From positions 1-12,063 of the forward strand of contig JALNWO010000039.1 in assembly GCA_023230825.1 (NCBI GenBank): a DNA stretch of 12,063 bases. The letters run 5' to 3'. The notes below the pieces were generated by a model, which saw only the letters and a program-made list of their open reading frames with translations, was not told the origin of the DNA and ran no database searches. The DNA comes from Acholeplasmataceae bacterium (GTDB lineage: Bacteria > Bacillota_I > Bacilli_A > Acholeplasmatales > Acholeplasmataceae). Positions 1 through 7,421 of the stretch are shown piece by piece; position 1 is the first letter of the stretch, and each line of letters starts with the position of its first letter. The position numbers and the translations under genes were made by a program.

Positions 1-1
1 A

Positions 2-508
2 ATTAAACCGGATAAATTTATTGCTTGTATTGAAATATCTAAAGGCTCAAAAAAGAAATACGAGTTAGATAAAGAAACGGGCATGATTGTACTAGACCGC
101 GTCTTATTTACATCGACACACTACCCTGCTAACTACGGTTTTATACCGCGAACGTATGCAGGCGACAATGACCCCTTAGACGTTTTAGTTTTATGTCAAG
201 AAGACATTGAACCGATGTCATTGGTAGAGTGCTATCCAATTGGTGTTATGAAGATGATTGACTCAGATGAAATCGACGAAAAAATTATTGCGATTCCCTT
301 TGGTGATCCATCGTTAACAATTTATAAAGATATTTCGGAATTACCTGGCCATCTATTAACAGAAATGGGGCATTTTTTTGAAGTTTATAAATCGTTAGAA
401 GGTAAAAAGACGTATATCTTAGATATTGAAGGACGCGAAGCAGCAGAAAGAATTATCGAAGAATGTATGCGTTTATACGACGAAAAATTTGGAAAGACAG
501 GCGAGTAA
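2..508 (+). CDS. ppa: Inorganic pyrophosphatase, family I (5' end outside window)
   Basis: Soluble cytoplasmic enzyme that hydrolyses pyrophosphate to two phosphates and so pulls biosynthetic reactions forward. The frame is open from base 2, well before the first internal ATG (base 83). The upstream codons read IKPDKFIACIEISKGSKKKY, which is clear family I sequence, so the true start lies before the window and base 83 is not the start. Visible motifs are the IEISKGSKKKYELD segment (Glu, Lys and Glu of the active site), the DR and NYGFIP segments, the signature DNDPLDVLVL with three metal-binding Asp, the KMIDSDEIDEK stretch, and HFFEVYK with the catalytic Tyr-Lys pair. The 168 visible residues make up nearly all of a usual 170-190 residue protein. 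The stop lies 3 nt before the YebC-family gene, so the two are probably cotranscribed. Confidence 0.95.
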   Translation: MKPDKFIACIEISKGSKKKYELDKETGMIVLDRVLFTSTHYPANYGFIPRTYAGDNDPLDVLVLCQEDIEPMSLVECYPIGVMKMIDSDEIDEKIIAIPFGDPSLTIYKDISELPGHLLTEMGHFFEVYKSLEGKKTYILDIEGREAAERIIEECMRLYDEKFGKTGE

Positions 509-511
509 AAG

Positions 512-1225
512 ATGGGTCGTGCTTTTGAAGTTCGTAAAGTTGCTATGGGCAAAACGGCAGCTAAAAAAGCGAAACTATATGCAAAATATGGCAAAGAGAT
601 TTATATGGCTGCAAAGACCGGTTTACCTGATCCGGATCTTAACGTCAATTTAAAAAGAGTAATTGAACGTGCTAAAAAAGATCAGGTAAGTGCTGAAGTT
701 ATTAAAAGAGCAATCGATAAAGCCAAAGGGGGTTCGGATGAACACTATACCGAGGCCCGTTACGAAGGATTTGGTCCAGGCAATTCTCTCATTATTGTCG
801 AATGTTTAACAGATAATGTCACGAGAACAATCGCCGAAGTCCGCAATTGTTTTACTAAAACAAACGGTAAATTAGGAGTCACAGGTTCCGTCGTTCATCA
901 GTTTAATCATCAAGCGGTGATTACTGTTCCAAACTTAACCGAAGATGATGCTTTAGAAATTCTTGTTTTAAATGATGTTGATGTCGTTGATATTGAAGCA
1001 GACGAAGAAGGAGTCACAGTTTTAGGTGATGCACAAGCTTTTCAACAAATTAAACAAGCCTTTTTAGATCATAATGAAAACACGGAATTTATTACTGAAG
1101 AAATCGTCTGGTTACCCATGATGGAAGTTGAATTAAAAGCAGATGAAAAAGAGTTATTTGATAAATTAATGAATATGTTAGAAGACTTAGATGACGTTCA
1201 AGAAATCTATCATAATTTAAAATAA
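512..1225 (+). CDS. YebC/PmpR/TACO1-family protein
   Basis: Member of the YebC family. Members have been described as DNA-binding regulators and, more recently, as ribosome-associated factors that help translate difficult stretches such as polyproline. Which role applies here cannot be read from sequence. The start at 512 is supported by the typical N-terminus MGRAFEVRK, although only a weak GGCGAG-like ribosome site lies upstream. Family hallmarks are AKYGKEIYMAAK, the RVIERAKKDQV segment, IKRAIDKAKGG, YEGFGPG, ECLTDNVTRT and EVRNCFTKT. The 237-residue length is normal. The N-terminus matches the shorter-named YeeN-like branch rather than the classical MAGHSKW branch. It sits 3 nt after the pyrophosphatase gene and ends 45 nt before a strong terminator, so it is the last gene of that unit. 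Confidence 0.93.
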   Translation: MGRAFEVRKVAMGKTAAKKAKLYAKYGKEIYMAAKTGLPDPDLNVNLKRVIERAKKDQVSAEVIKRAIDKAKGGSDEHYTEARYEGFGPGNSLIIVECLTDNVTRTIAEVRNCFTKTNGKLGVTGSVVHQFNHQAVITVPNLTEDDALEILVLNDVDVVDIEADEEGVTVLGDAQAFQQIKQAFLDHNENTEFITEEIVWLPMMEVELKADEKELFDKLMNMLEDLDDVQEIYHNLK

Positions 1226-1269
1226 AACTAAATAGAGGCGCTAAATTGACATGTGTTTATAAAGAAGAT

Positions 1270-1310
1270 AAAGATGGTGTAAAGAAAATGCTTTATACCG
1301 TCTTTTTTTT
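1270..1310 (+). terminator. Rho-independent terminator after the YebC-family gene
   Basis: The arms at 1270-1284 and 1291-1305 can pair over 15 positions, with two G-U pairs, around a 6-nt loop (AAAATG). An unbroken run of T reaches 1310. It closes the ppa-YebC unit and separates it from glyA, whose -10 begins 16 nt further on. Confidence 0.9.
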
Positions 1311-1322
1311 ATATTCTTATTA

Positions 1323-1354
1323 TGTTATAATAAGGCGGAGACTACGCTAGGAGG
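1323..1354 (+). promoter_or_regulatory. Extended -10 promoter and ribosome site of glyA
   Basis: A TG at 1323-1324 followed by one base and a perfect TATAAT (1326-1331) forms an extended -10. No good -35 is present: at 17 bp upstream there is only the T-run of the preceding terminator. A strong AGGAGG (1349-1354) lies 5 nt before the glyA ATG. The leader would be only about 20 nt, leaving no room for a riboswitch. With no terminator between glyA and rnfC, this promoter may also drive the rnf operon. Confidence 0.75.
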
Positions 1355-1359
1355 ATAAA

Positions 1360-2496
1360 ATGGACCTCAAAAAAACAGATATTTTAATTTTTGAATCTCT
1401 TGAAAAAGAGAAAAATCGTCAGGAATTAAACATAGAACTGATCGCTTCAGAAAACTTCGTGTCACCTGCAGTTTTAGAAGCTCAAGGTTCTATTTTGACG
1501 AATAAATATGCAGAAGGATATCCCGGTAAACGTTATTACGGTGGATGTCAGTTTGTTGATGAAGTTGAAAGACTTGCACAAGATAGATTGAAACAACTGT
1601 TTCAAGCTGATTATGCCAACGTTCAGCCCCATTCGGGGTCACAAGCTAATATGGCTGTCTATATGGCTCTTTTAAAACCGGGAGATAAAATTTTAGGAAT
1701 GTCACTTGCTGAAGGTGGACATTTAACCCATGGTTTTAGATTGAACTTTTCAGGACAGTTATACGAACCTCATTTTTATGGAGTTGATGCGAAAACGGAA
1801 ATGATTGACTATGATGAAGTTAGAAAAGTAGCCTTAAAGGTGAAACCTAAGTTAATCATTGCAGGTGCAAGTGCGTATTCACGCTCGATTGATTTTAAGA
1901 AATTCCGTGAAATTGCGGATGAAGTAGGTGCCTACCTACATGCCGATATCTCGCACATTGCGGGGCTCATTGCAGCAAAAGTTCACTCCCCTGTCTTACC
2001 TTATGCTCATGTGGTGACATCAACGACCCACAAAACATTAAGAGGGCCTCGTGGAGGCATCATTTTAACCAATGATGAAGACATTGCGAAAAAAATTGAT
2101 CGGACTGTTTTCCCAGGAATTCAAGGTGGCCCACTCATGCATGTGATTGCCGCTAAAGCAGTGGCTTTTGGGGAAGCACTCAATGAAGATTTTGTAAAAT
2201 ACCAACAACAAGTTGTTAAAAACGCCAAGGCTTTGGCAGATGCTCTCAAACAATTAAATGTTCGTGTTGTCAGTAATGGGACAGATAATCACTTACTTTT
2301 AGTTGATGTAAAAAGCAAATACCAAATTACAGGTCTTAAGGCAGAACAAGTGTTGGAGACGGTTGGGATTACATGTAATAAAAATGGGATTCCCTTTGAT
2401 ACAGAAAAACCCCATTATGCAAGCGGGATTCGCTTAGGGACACCAGCAGTAACAACACGTGGTTTTATGGAAGAAGACATGGTTGAAATTGCTTAA
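1360..2496 (+). CDS. glyA: Serine hydroxymethyltransferase, cut short by an in-frame TAA
   Basis: PLP-dependent cytoplasmic enzyme that interconverts serine and glycine and loads one-carbon units on tetrahydrofolate. The N-terminal [45 protein letters not shown] and the PLP-lysine motif [13 protein letters not shown] are all intact. The open frame stops after 378 residues (MVEIA, then TAA at 2494-2496), whereas the family is about 410-420 long. The next 36 codons in the same frame, 2497-2604, encode the typical C-terminal end before a TAG at 2605-2607. The full gene would be 415 codons, one of them TAA. Either the gene is recently damaged, or the base is a sequence error, or the stop is read through. 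Codons before and after the stop look equally coding. Function of the 378-residue product is uncertain because the end of the C-terminal domain is missing. Confidence 0.9.
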   Translation: MDLKKTDILIFESLEKEKNRQELNIELIASENFVSPAVLEAQGSILTNKYAEGYPGKRYYGGCQFVDEVERLAQDRLKQLFQADYANVQPHSGSQANMAVYMALLKPGDKILGMSLAEGGHLTHGFRLNFSGQLYEPHFYGVDAKTEMIDYDEVRKVALKVKPKLIIAGASAYSRSIDFKKFREIADEVGAYLHADISHIAGLIAAKVHSPVLPYAHVVTSTTHKTLRGPRGGIILTNDEDIAKKIDRTVFPGIQGGPLMHVIAAKAVAFGEALNEDFVKYQQQVVKNAKALADALKQLNVRVVSNGTDNHLLLVDVKSKYQITGLKAEQVLETVGITCNKNGIPFDTEKPHYASGIRLGTPAVTTRGFMEEDMVEIA

Positions 2497-2607
2497 ATCA
2501 TCGATAAGACGTTGTCGTCTATCGACCAACCAGAGATTTTAGAAGAACAAAAACTAAGAGTTAGAAAATTAACAAATAAATATCCATTATATAGTAAAGG
2601 AGATTAG
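2494..2607 (+). other. In-frame C-terminal remnant of glyA after the internal stop
   Basis: From the TAA at 2494-2496 the same frame continues with IIDKTLSSIDQPEIL and then RVRKLTNKYPLYSKGD to a TAG at 2605-2607. The RV..LT.K(Y/F)PLY ending is the standard SHMT C-terminus. It follows EDMVEIA with exactly one codon (the TAA) between, so the reading frame is unshifted and a single base substitution (GAA, CAA or AAA to TAA) would explain it. The region also holds the rnfC ribosome site AAGGAG (2597-2602). No convincing promoter or terminator lies in it. Confidence 0.85.
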
Positions 2608-2609
2608 GA

Positions 2610-3908
2610 ATGATAACAAAGACAAGATGTATTCCTGACGGAAAAAAGGAGTTGAAGAAACTCCCTGTGGTGATGCACACAGATGCACCTTACTTATATT
2701 ACCCAGTGACAAACGCAAGATGTCCTGAAGGTGAAACCTGTGTGCGTGGTGGCCAATTTGTTAAAGTTGGCGAAGTCATCGGAACAAGAAAAGGAGCCTT
2801 TTTCGAACAACCGATGCACTCCACCGTAAGCGGCGAAGTTGTCGGTTACGAAAAACACGTCGATCAAAGTGGTCAACTCGTTGACTGCCTCATTATTAAA
2901 AATGACTTTAAGTACGAAGTATTAGAAACATTAACAGATCGTACTGAAGAAGAAATAGAAGCACTGACACGCGAAGAACTCGTTCAAATCGTTAAAGATG
3001 CTGGATTGGTTGGTTTAGGGGGAAGTGCCTTTCCAACATATATTAAATTAGCAACGAAACATCCAATCGATGTTGTTTTAGCGAACGGTGTTGAATGTGA
3101 ACCGAATTTAATTAGTGATTACGCCTTAATGATGACTAAACCTAAACGAGTCATTGATGGGCTTATTTATGCGATGAAGGCTGCTGGCGCTAAACGTGGT
3201 GTCATCGCAATTAAGAAAAAATACAAAGAAATTAAAGAGCGATTAAACTTTGCGTTAAACGAATACTCTGGTTATGACATTCAAGTTGTTACTGTTGGTA
3301 ACTATTACCCTCAAGGATGGGAAATCTTAACGATTAAAGATGCCTTAGGTATTAAAATTCCTCAAAAAGATTTATTAGCGAAGCACGGCGTATTAAACTT
3401 TAACGTCTCTACATTAGCAGGAATTGAAAAAGCTGTTCGTCATCGTTTACCGATTTTAGAAAGATATATTTCTTTAAGTGGCGATGGTATTGAAAATAAA
3501 AACTTTAGAGCAAGAATCGGTACGCTCATGTCAGATTTAGTCGAGCTTGCTGGTGGGTACAAAGACAAAGAGATTCCTAAAGTCTTTATTTTGGGTGGAC
3601 CGATGATGGGAACAAACGTCACTCAAGATGATATTGTAATGACACACACAACAACGTCATTAATTGTTCAAAATCAAGTAGAACTCATTGAGGAACCATG
3701 TGTTCATTGTGCATCATGTGTCTATTCATGTCCAGTTGAGATTCAACCTGTACAAATTATGAATGCCTTTAAGGCACGAGATAAAGATACGATTAAGATG
3801 TTAGAAGTTGATAAGTGTATTGAATGTGGACTCTGTTCATTTGTATGTCCTTCGAAAATACATTTAACGGAATATATGCGTAAAGCGAAAAGCTTTGCTA
3901 AAAAGTAG
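2610..3908 (+). CDS. rnfC: Rnf complex subunit C (NADH/FMN/2x[4Fe-4S] subunit)
   Basis: Peripheral cytoplasmic subunit of the Rnf complex where NAD(H) is oxidised or reduced. It is related to the NADH-binding subunit of complex I. Residues 130-165 hold the nucleotide-binding segment (GLGGSAFPTYIKL, then NGVECEP), and YYPQGWE at 232-238 is also typical. Two CxxCxxCxxxCP motifs near the C-terminus (C364/C367/C370/C374 and C403/C406/C409/C413) each bind a [4Fe-4S] cluster. The 432-residue length is standard for the minimal form without a long C-terminal extension. AAGGAG (2597-2602) lies 7 nt before the ATG, inside the glyA remnant. It is the first gene of the rnf operon and probably shares transcription with glyA. 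The usual GGVHPPE-like N-terminus is not recognisable here, where the protein starts MITKTRCIPDGKKEL. Confidence 0.95.
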   Translation: MITKTRCIPDGKKELKKLPVVMHTDAPYLYYPVTNARCPEGETCVRGGQFVKVGEVIGTRKGAFFEQPMHSTVSGEVVGYEKHVDQSGQLVDCLIIKNDFKYEVLETLTDRTEEEIEALTREELVQIVKDAGLVGLGGSAFPTYIKLATKHPIDVVLANGVECEPNLISDYALMMTKPKRVIDGLIYAMKAAGAKRGVIAIKKKYKEIKERLNFALNEYSGYDIQVVTVGNYYPQGWEILTIKDALGIKIPQKDLLAKHGVLNFNVSTLAGIEKAVRHRLPILERYISLSGDGIENKNFRARIGTLMSDLVELAGGYKDKEIPKVFILGGPMMGTNVTQDDIVMTHTTTSLIVQNQVELIEEPCVHCASCVYSCPVEIQPVQIMNAFKARDKDTIKMLEVDKCIECGLCSFVCPSKIHLTEYMRKAKSFAKK

Positions 3909-3919
3909 GAGGAAATAAC

Positions 3920-4996
3920 ATGCAAGTAGTGAAAAACACAAGTCCTTATGTTCGTAAAGATGTAAGTACCAAACGGATGATGATTGATGTTTTAATCGCC
4001 TTAATCCCCGTTGTCTTCTTTTCTATTTATCGATTTGGATGGGACGCATTGATTCGTATTGTTGTCTCACTTGTCGTTATGATTGGTTTAGAAGCAGTTG
4101 CATTTGGAATCATGCATCGCGCAAAAAGAGTTGAAGGCCGTTGGGAACGTTTAAAATCTCGTTATGAAACTTATACAATTAACAACATTACTGCTCCTGC
4201 AGTTAGTGCTGTCATCTTCGCGATGTTGTTGCCATCTAAATTACCGATTTATGCAGTTATTATTGGGGCAGCCTTTGCGATTATTGTTGGAAAAATGCTT
4301 TTTGGTGGTTTAGGCTCAAACATTTTTAACGTTGCTGCTGTCGGTCGTATCTTTATAGGTATCGCAGTTGCAAACATGTTTACAGGAACATATGTTGGAA
4401 CCGATTTAATTGCTGGTGGAACGGCATTAACAGCTGTTCGTACAGGTGCAGGCTTCCCGTATGTTCTAAATAGTTATTCGCTTATAGATTTATTCATTGG
4501 TAACGTACCAGGTTCAATGGGTGAAATTAGTGCATTAGCGATTTTAATTGGTATGGTTTATTTATTAATAAGAAGATCTGCTGATTTTCGTGTGGTTGTT
4601 TCATCATTGGCAACCTTTACGATTTTAATTTTTCTTGCAGGCTTAAAGCTTTACCCAGGACAAGCATTTGATTTCACATTATTCCATTTACTATCTGGCG
4701 GTTTATTATTCGGAGTTGTCTTTATGGTGACTGACCCAGTAACATCTCCCATTACACGCCCAGGACGTTGGTTATATGGATTATTAGTGGGATCACTCGT
4801 TGTTTTAATTCGTTTATTTGGTGCATACCCAGAAGGAATGGCATTTGCTCTTCTATTCTGTAATATGCTTGTACCCCTCATTGATTATCCTCAGTGGGCA
4901 ACAAACAAATTTAAACCTGCCTTTTTCATTGGCTTTAGCGTGATATTAATTACATTTGCCCTTGTTGTTTACTTTGGTGTTGGAGGTGCTATTTAA
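3920..4996 (+). CDS. rnfD: Rnf complex subunit D (covalent-FMN membrane subunit)
   Basis: Integral membrane subunit of the NqrB/RnfD family. Family RnfD proteins bind one FMN covalently through a Thr on the outer face and take part in ion translocation. The sequence has a normal N-terminus (SPYVRKDVSTKRMM), many hydrophobic segments, GKMLFGGLGSNIFNVAAVGRIF at about 124-145 and the MVTDPVTSPITRPGRWLYG block near residues 270-288. The flavinylation site aligns at D162-T168 but reads DLIAGGT in place of the usual D-x-x-(S/T)-G-A-T; T168 (codon 4421-4423) is kept. AGGAGG (3907-3912) overlaps the rnfC stop. The gene overlaps rnfG by one base (TAATG). The 358-residue length is normal. Confidence 0.94.
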   Translation: MQVVKNTSPYVRKDVSTKRMMIDVLIALIPVVFFSIYRFGWDALIRIVVSLVVMIGLEAVAFGIMHRAKRVEGRWERLKSRYETYTINNITAPAVSAVIFAMLLPSKLPIYAVIIGAAFAIIVGKMLFGGLGSNIFNVAAVGRIFIGIAVANMFTGTYVGTDLIAGGTALTAVRTGAGFPYVLNSYSLIDLFIGNVPGSMGEISALAILIGMVYLLIRRSADFRVVVSSLATFTILIFLAGLKLYPGQAFDFTLFHLLSGGLLFGVVFMVTDPVTSPITRPGRWLYGLLVGSLVVLIRLFGAYPEGMAFALLFCNMLVPLIDYPQWATNKFKPAFFIGFSVILITFALVVYFGVGGAI

Positions 4997-5970
4997 TGAA
5001 AAAATTATTTAGTAAAAGCCCTATTTTCCATTACACATTTGTCTTAACGATTATTTCTTTAGTTTGTGGTCTTCTTATTGGAGGAATCAATGCTGTAACG
5101 GCGCCTGTCATAGAAAGAAATCTTTTAAAAGCTAAAGTTGAATCTTATGAAAGTGTCCTTAAGAACATTGATTCATTTGACGAAATTGAAGTGACGAATG
5201 ACTACCCTGGTAGCATTAAAAGTGTAGTTAAAGGTAAAGATTCAAGTGGAAAAGTACTAGGCTATATTTATGAAGCTTATGGAACAAACTCTTATGGTAG
5301 TATGACTATTATTGGTAGTGTTGATGAAGATGGGGTTTTTCTTGGATTGCAATTTTTAACGATTGAACAAACACTGGGTGTTGATTTCACCCGGACAAAC
5401 CTATCTTATTATGTAGGTGCGAATATTGATCAAATAACACCAAGTAATGATTTAATCTCTGGAGCTACTGGAAGTTTATCAACATTTCAGGGTTTATTAA
5501 GCGATATTGCCAGTGCCCATCGTTTATCAATGGGTGAAATAGAAGTTGACCCGTTAGAAGTTATTTATGGTTCTGGTTATGTTTTAGAAGTAGATGCTGG
5601 CTTTACGCCAACTGCTCATATTATTCAAAAACGTAATGTTAAGGTTGGTCATGATGTTGTTGGCTATGTTTACGACTTACAAGGTGAAGGCGTATACTTT
5701 AACGCAACAGATTCAATTGTTTTAGAAGTGTATTTTAACTTGGATGATGAAATTGTTGAAATTTATTTACCCGAAGATGCATATAATCATTCAGGCGGTA
5801 ACTTTAGAAATCGTATCGTTAGTTACGTTAAAGAATATATTGGTTTAACATTAGATGATTTAACAGCTGCTGTAGATGGTCCTTTAGGTAATGATATTGC
5901 AACGGGATCCTCAAATTCTAAAGCGCTTGTTGATACATTGTTAAAAGCATTAGTAAGTGAGGTAGAGTAA
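4996..5970 (+). CDS. rnfG: Rnf complex subunit G with an extra C-terminal FMN-binding domain
   Basis: RnfG is anchored by one N-terminal helix, and its outer FMN_bind domain carries FMN attached to Thr by ApbE. Here residues 12-34 form the helix and 35-175 the standard domain, with canonical motif DLISGAT (D152-T158). The usual RnfG ends near 200 residues; this one continues to 324 with a second FMN_bind-like domain (about 185-323). That domain has the typical EVYFNLD, LPED.YNHS and FRNRIVSYVK blocks and ends in DIATGSSNSKALVD, where Ser306 takes the place of the FMN-accepting Thr. GGAGGT (4982-4987) lies 8 nt before the start, which overlaps rnfD by 1 nt. The 3' end is nearly copied at the end of the next gene. 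Assignment as RnfG is firm; use of Ser306 as an FMN site is inferred. Confidence 0.92.
   Translation: MKKLFSKSPIFHYTFVLTIISLVCGLLIGGINAVTAPVIERNLLKAKVESYESVLKNIDSFDEIEVTNDYPGSIKSVVKGKDSSGKVLGYIYEAYGTNSYGSMTIIGSVDEDGVFLGLQFLTIEQTLGVDFTRTNLSYYVGANIDQITPSNDLISGATGSLSTFQGLLSDIASAHRLSMGEIEVDPLEVIYGSGYVLEVDAGFTPTAHIIQKRNVKVGHDVVGYVYDLQGEGVYFNATDSIVLEVYFNLDDEIVEIYLPEDAYNHSGGNFRNRIVSYVKEYIGLTLDDLTAAVDGPLGNDIATGSSNSKALVDTLLKALVSEVE
5548..5967 (+). repeat. FMN_bind repeat domain, copy 1 (in rnfG)
   Basis: About 140 residues starting DPLEVIYGSGY and ending LLKALVSEVE. It shares long identical protein blocks with copy 2 at 6554-6970, including GYVYDLQGEG, FNATDSIVLEVYFNLD and GPLGNDIATGSSNSKALVD. Most codons in those blocks differ at third positions, so the duplication is not recent. 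Confidence 0.85.
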
Positions 5971-5971
5971 A

Positions 5972-7420
5972 ATGACAAAACAAAATTTATTTTTACTAAT
6001 TGGTTTTGCAGTCATGCTCCTTATTGGTGCTGGCATGTTATTGATTTATAACAACAACGTTTATGAGAATCCAAAAGACAAATTATTCAACGAGACAGTC
6101 GAATTGACCGATGAATTGGTTTTATCAACCATTCCGCATATGTCAGGTAACTCAGTCAACTTTGAAATGATTAGTAAAAGATGGGTTGCCCGTAATCAAA
6201 AAGGCCAAAAAATTGGTGTTGTCTATCAAGGAGTCATTAAAAATGATTTCAATTTGACAGGGTCTGGCTTAGATTATGGTTATATGGAAATTTTAATTGG
6301 TGTTTCTGAAGATAAAAAAGTTTCTGTTGAACCAATTCATATTTATCAATCAGATTGGGTCATAGTTGGGATTCAAAAATACTTGTTAGATTTTTATACG
6401 AATGTGAATTATTTAGATGTTTTAAATATTCCCAGTTTTGATGCGGATATTGTTGCCGGTGTAACAAACAACCCAGCAACCGTATCAACAGATGCGATTA
6501 AATTAATGGTTTTAAATGTTCTTTATCGAGAGTTTCCAGAATTATTAGCAATCGATCCACTAGAAGAAATATACGGTTCCGGTTACTTTATGGAAACCGT
6601 TGAAGATTTTGAAACAACTGAACATATCGTTAGAAAACGAACTGTTTTACGAGCTGGTGAAGTCGTTGGTTATGTCTATGATTTACAAGGTGAAGGCGAA
6701 TACTTTAACGCGACAGATTCAATTGTCTTAGAAGTATACTTCAATTTAGATAACGAAATTGTTGAAATTTTATTACCAGAAGATAAGTACAACCATAGTA
6801 AAGGTACCTTTAGAAACCGGATAGTTGAATACGTTAAAGAGTTTAAAGGCTTGACATTACAAGAGTTAACAGCTGCAGTTGATGGTCCATTAGGAAATGA
6901 TATTGCAACAGGATCATCGAATTCAAAAGCTTTAGTAGACATGTTGTTAAAAGCATTTGTGAATGAAGTGCCAGATGCTGGCGTGATTTTAAATGCTTTA
7001 GAGCTAATTTATGGTGAAGGTGCTATTTTAGAAGATGACGCGACCTTTGTTCCAACAGCACATGTGATTAAACAAAGAAATGTTAAGATTGATAATAATG
7101 TCGTCGGATATGTGTACGATTTAAAAGGTGAAGGTTTCTATTTTAATAATACTGACTCAATCGTTGTCGAAGTGTATTTTAATCAAGACGATGAAATTGT
7201 GAAAATTCTCCTTCCAGAAGAATCATACAATCACACGAAAACACCACCAACATATCGACCCAGAGTTGTCGATTATGTTGAGGTTTACATTGGTTATACG
7301 CTAGATGACCTAACCGCTGCTGTCGATAGTGATTTAGGTAATGATATCGCTTCTGGAACATCAAACACAAGAGGTTTGATTGATATCCTGTTAAAAGCAT
7401 TAGTAAGTGAGGTAGGATAA
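5972..7420 (+). CDS. RnfG-like protein with three FMN-binding-type domains
   Basis: A second RnfG-like protein, inserted between rnfG and rnfE where most rnf operons have nothing. A helix at about 5-26 anchors it, with the rest (27-482) predicted outside. Residues 30-185 resemble an RnfG domain but are divergent; the expected S-G-A-T is best aligned to NPAT (167-170, followed by VSTDAI). Two repeat domains follow: 195-333 with DIATGSS (D310-S316) and 341-481 with DIASGTS (D458-S464). If all accept FMN, this one protein would hold three flavins. A likely role is an outer electron relay working with RnfG. The ribosome site GAGGT (5959-5963) is inside the end of rnfG. The stop is followed after one base by the rnfE ATG. 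There is no established gene name. Flavin loading at the Ser sites and the NPAT site is unproven. Confidence 0.85.
   Translation: MTKQNLFLLIGFAVMLLIGAGMLLIYNNNVYENPKDKLFNETVELTDELVLSTIPHMSGNSVNFEMISKRWVARNQKGQKIGVVYQGVIKNDFNLTGSGLDYGYMEILIGVSEDKKVSVEPIHIYQSDWVIVGIQKYLLDFYTNVNYLDVLNIPSFDADIVAGVTNNPATVSTDAIKLMVLNVLYREFPELLAIDPLEEIYGSGYFMETVEDFETTEHIVRKRTVLRAGEVVGYVYDLQGEGEYFNATDSIVLEVYFNLDNEIVEILLPEDKYNHSKGTFRNRIVEYVKEFKGLTLQELTAAVDGPLGNDIATGSSNSKALVDMLLKAFVNEVPDAGVILNALELIYGEGAILEDDATFVPTAHVIKQRNVKIDNNVVGYVYDLKGEGFYFNNTDSIVVEVYFNQDDEIVKILLPEESYNHTKTPPTYRPRVVDYVEVYIGYTLDDLTAAVDSDLGNDIASGTSNTRGLIDILLKALVSEVG
6554..6970 (+). repeat. FMN_bind repeat domain, copy 2 (in the RnfG-like gene)
   Basis: Starts DPLEEIYGSGY and ends LLKAFVNEV, with the acceptor motif DIATGSS. 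It is the copy closest to copy 1 in protein sequence, including the GPLGNDIATGSSNSK block. The first 45 residues differ more than the rest. Confidence 0.85.
6992..7414 (+). repeat. FMN_bind repeat domain, copy 3 (in the RnfG-like gene)
   Basis: Starts NALELIYGEGA and ends LLKALVSEV. It is the most divergent copy in its middle (YNHTKTPPTYRPRVVDYV) and has acceptor motif DIASGTS. Its first part (TAHVIKQRNVKI) is nearer copy 1 (TAHIIQKRNVKV) than copy 2. Confidence 0.85.
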
Positions 7421-7421
7421 G

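Noticed and set aside
83..508. ATG at 83 as the start of the pyrophosphatase gene
   Set aside because: Upstream in-frame codons from base 2 encode conserved active-site sequence, so the gene begins before the window.
1246..1274. Perfect TTGACA at 1246-1251 as the -35 of a promoter
   Set aside because: The sequence at 17 bp downstream is TAAAGA, a poor -10, and the transcript would run straight into the terminator at 1270-1310.
2569..2597. TTAACA with TATATA as a separate rnfC promoter
   Set aside because: The spacer is only 13 bp, and at the normal spacing there is only TAGTAA. It is not good enough to call.
6676..6942. Reverse-strand open frames inside the rnf genes
   Set aside because: These are antisense shadows of strongly conserved + strand genes and have no ribosome site or recognisable protein motif.
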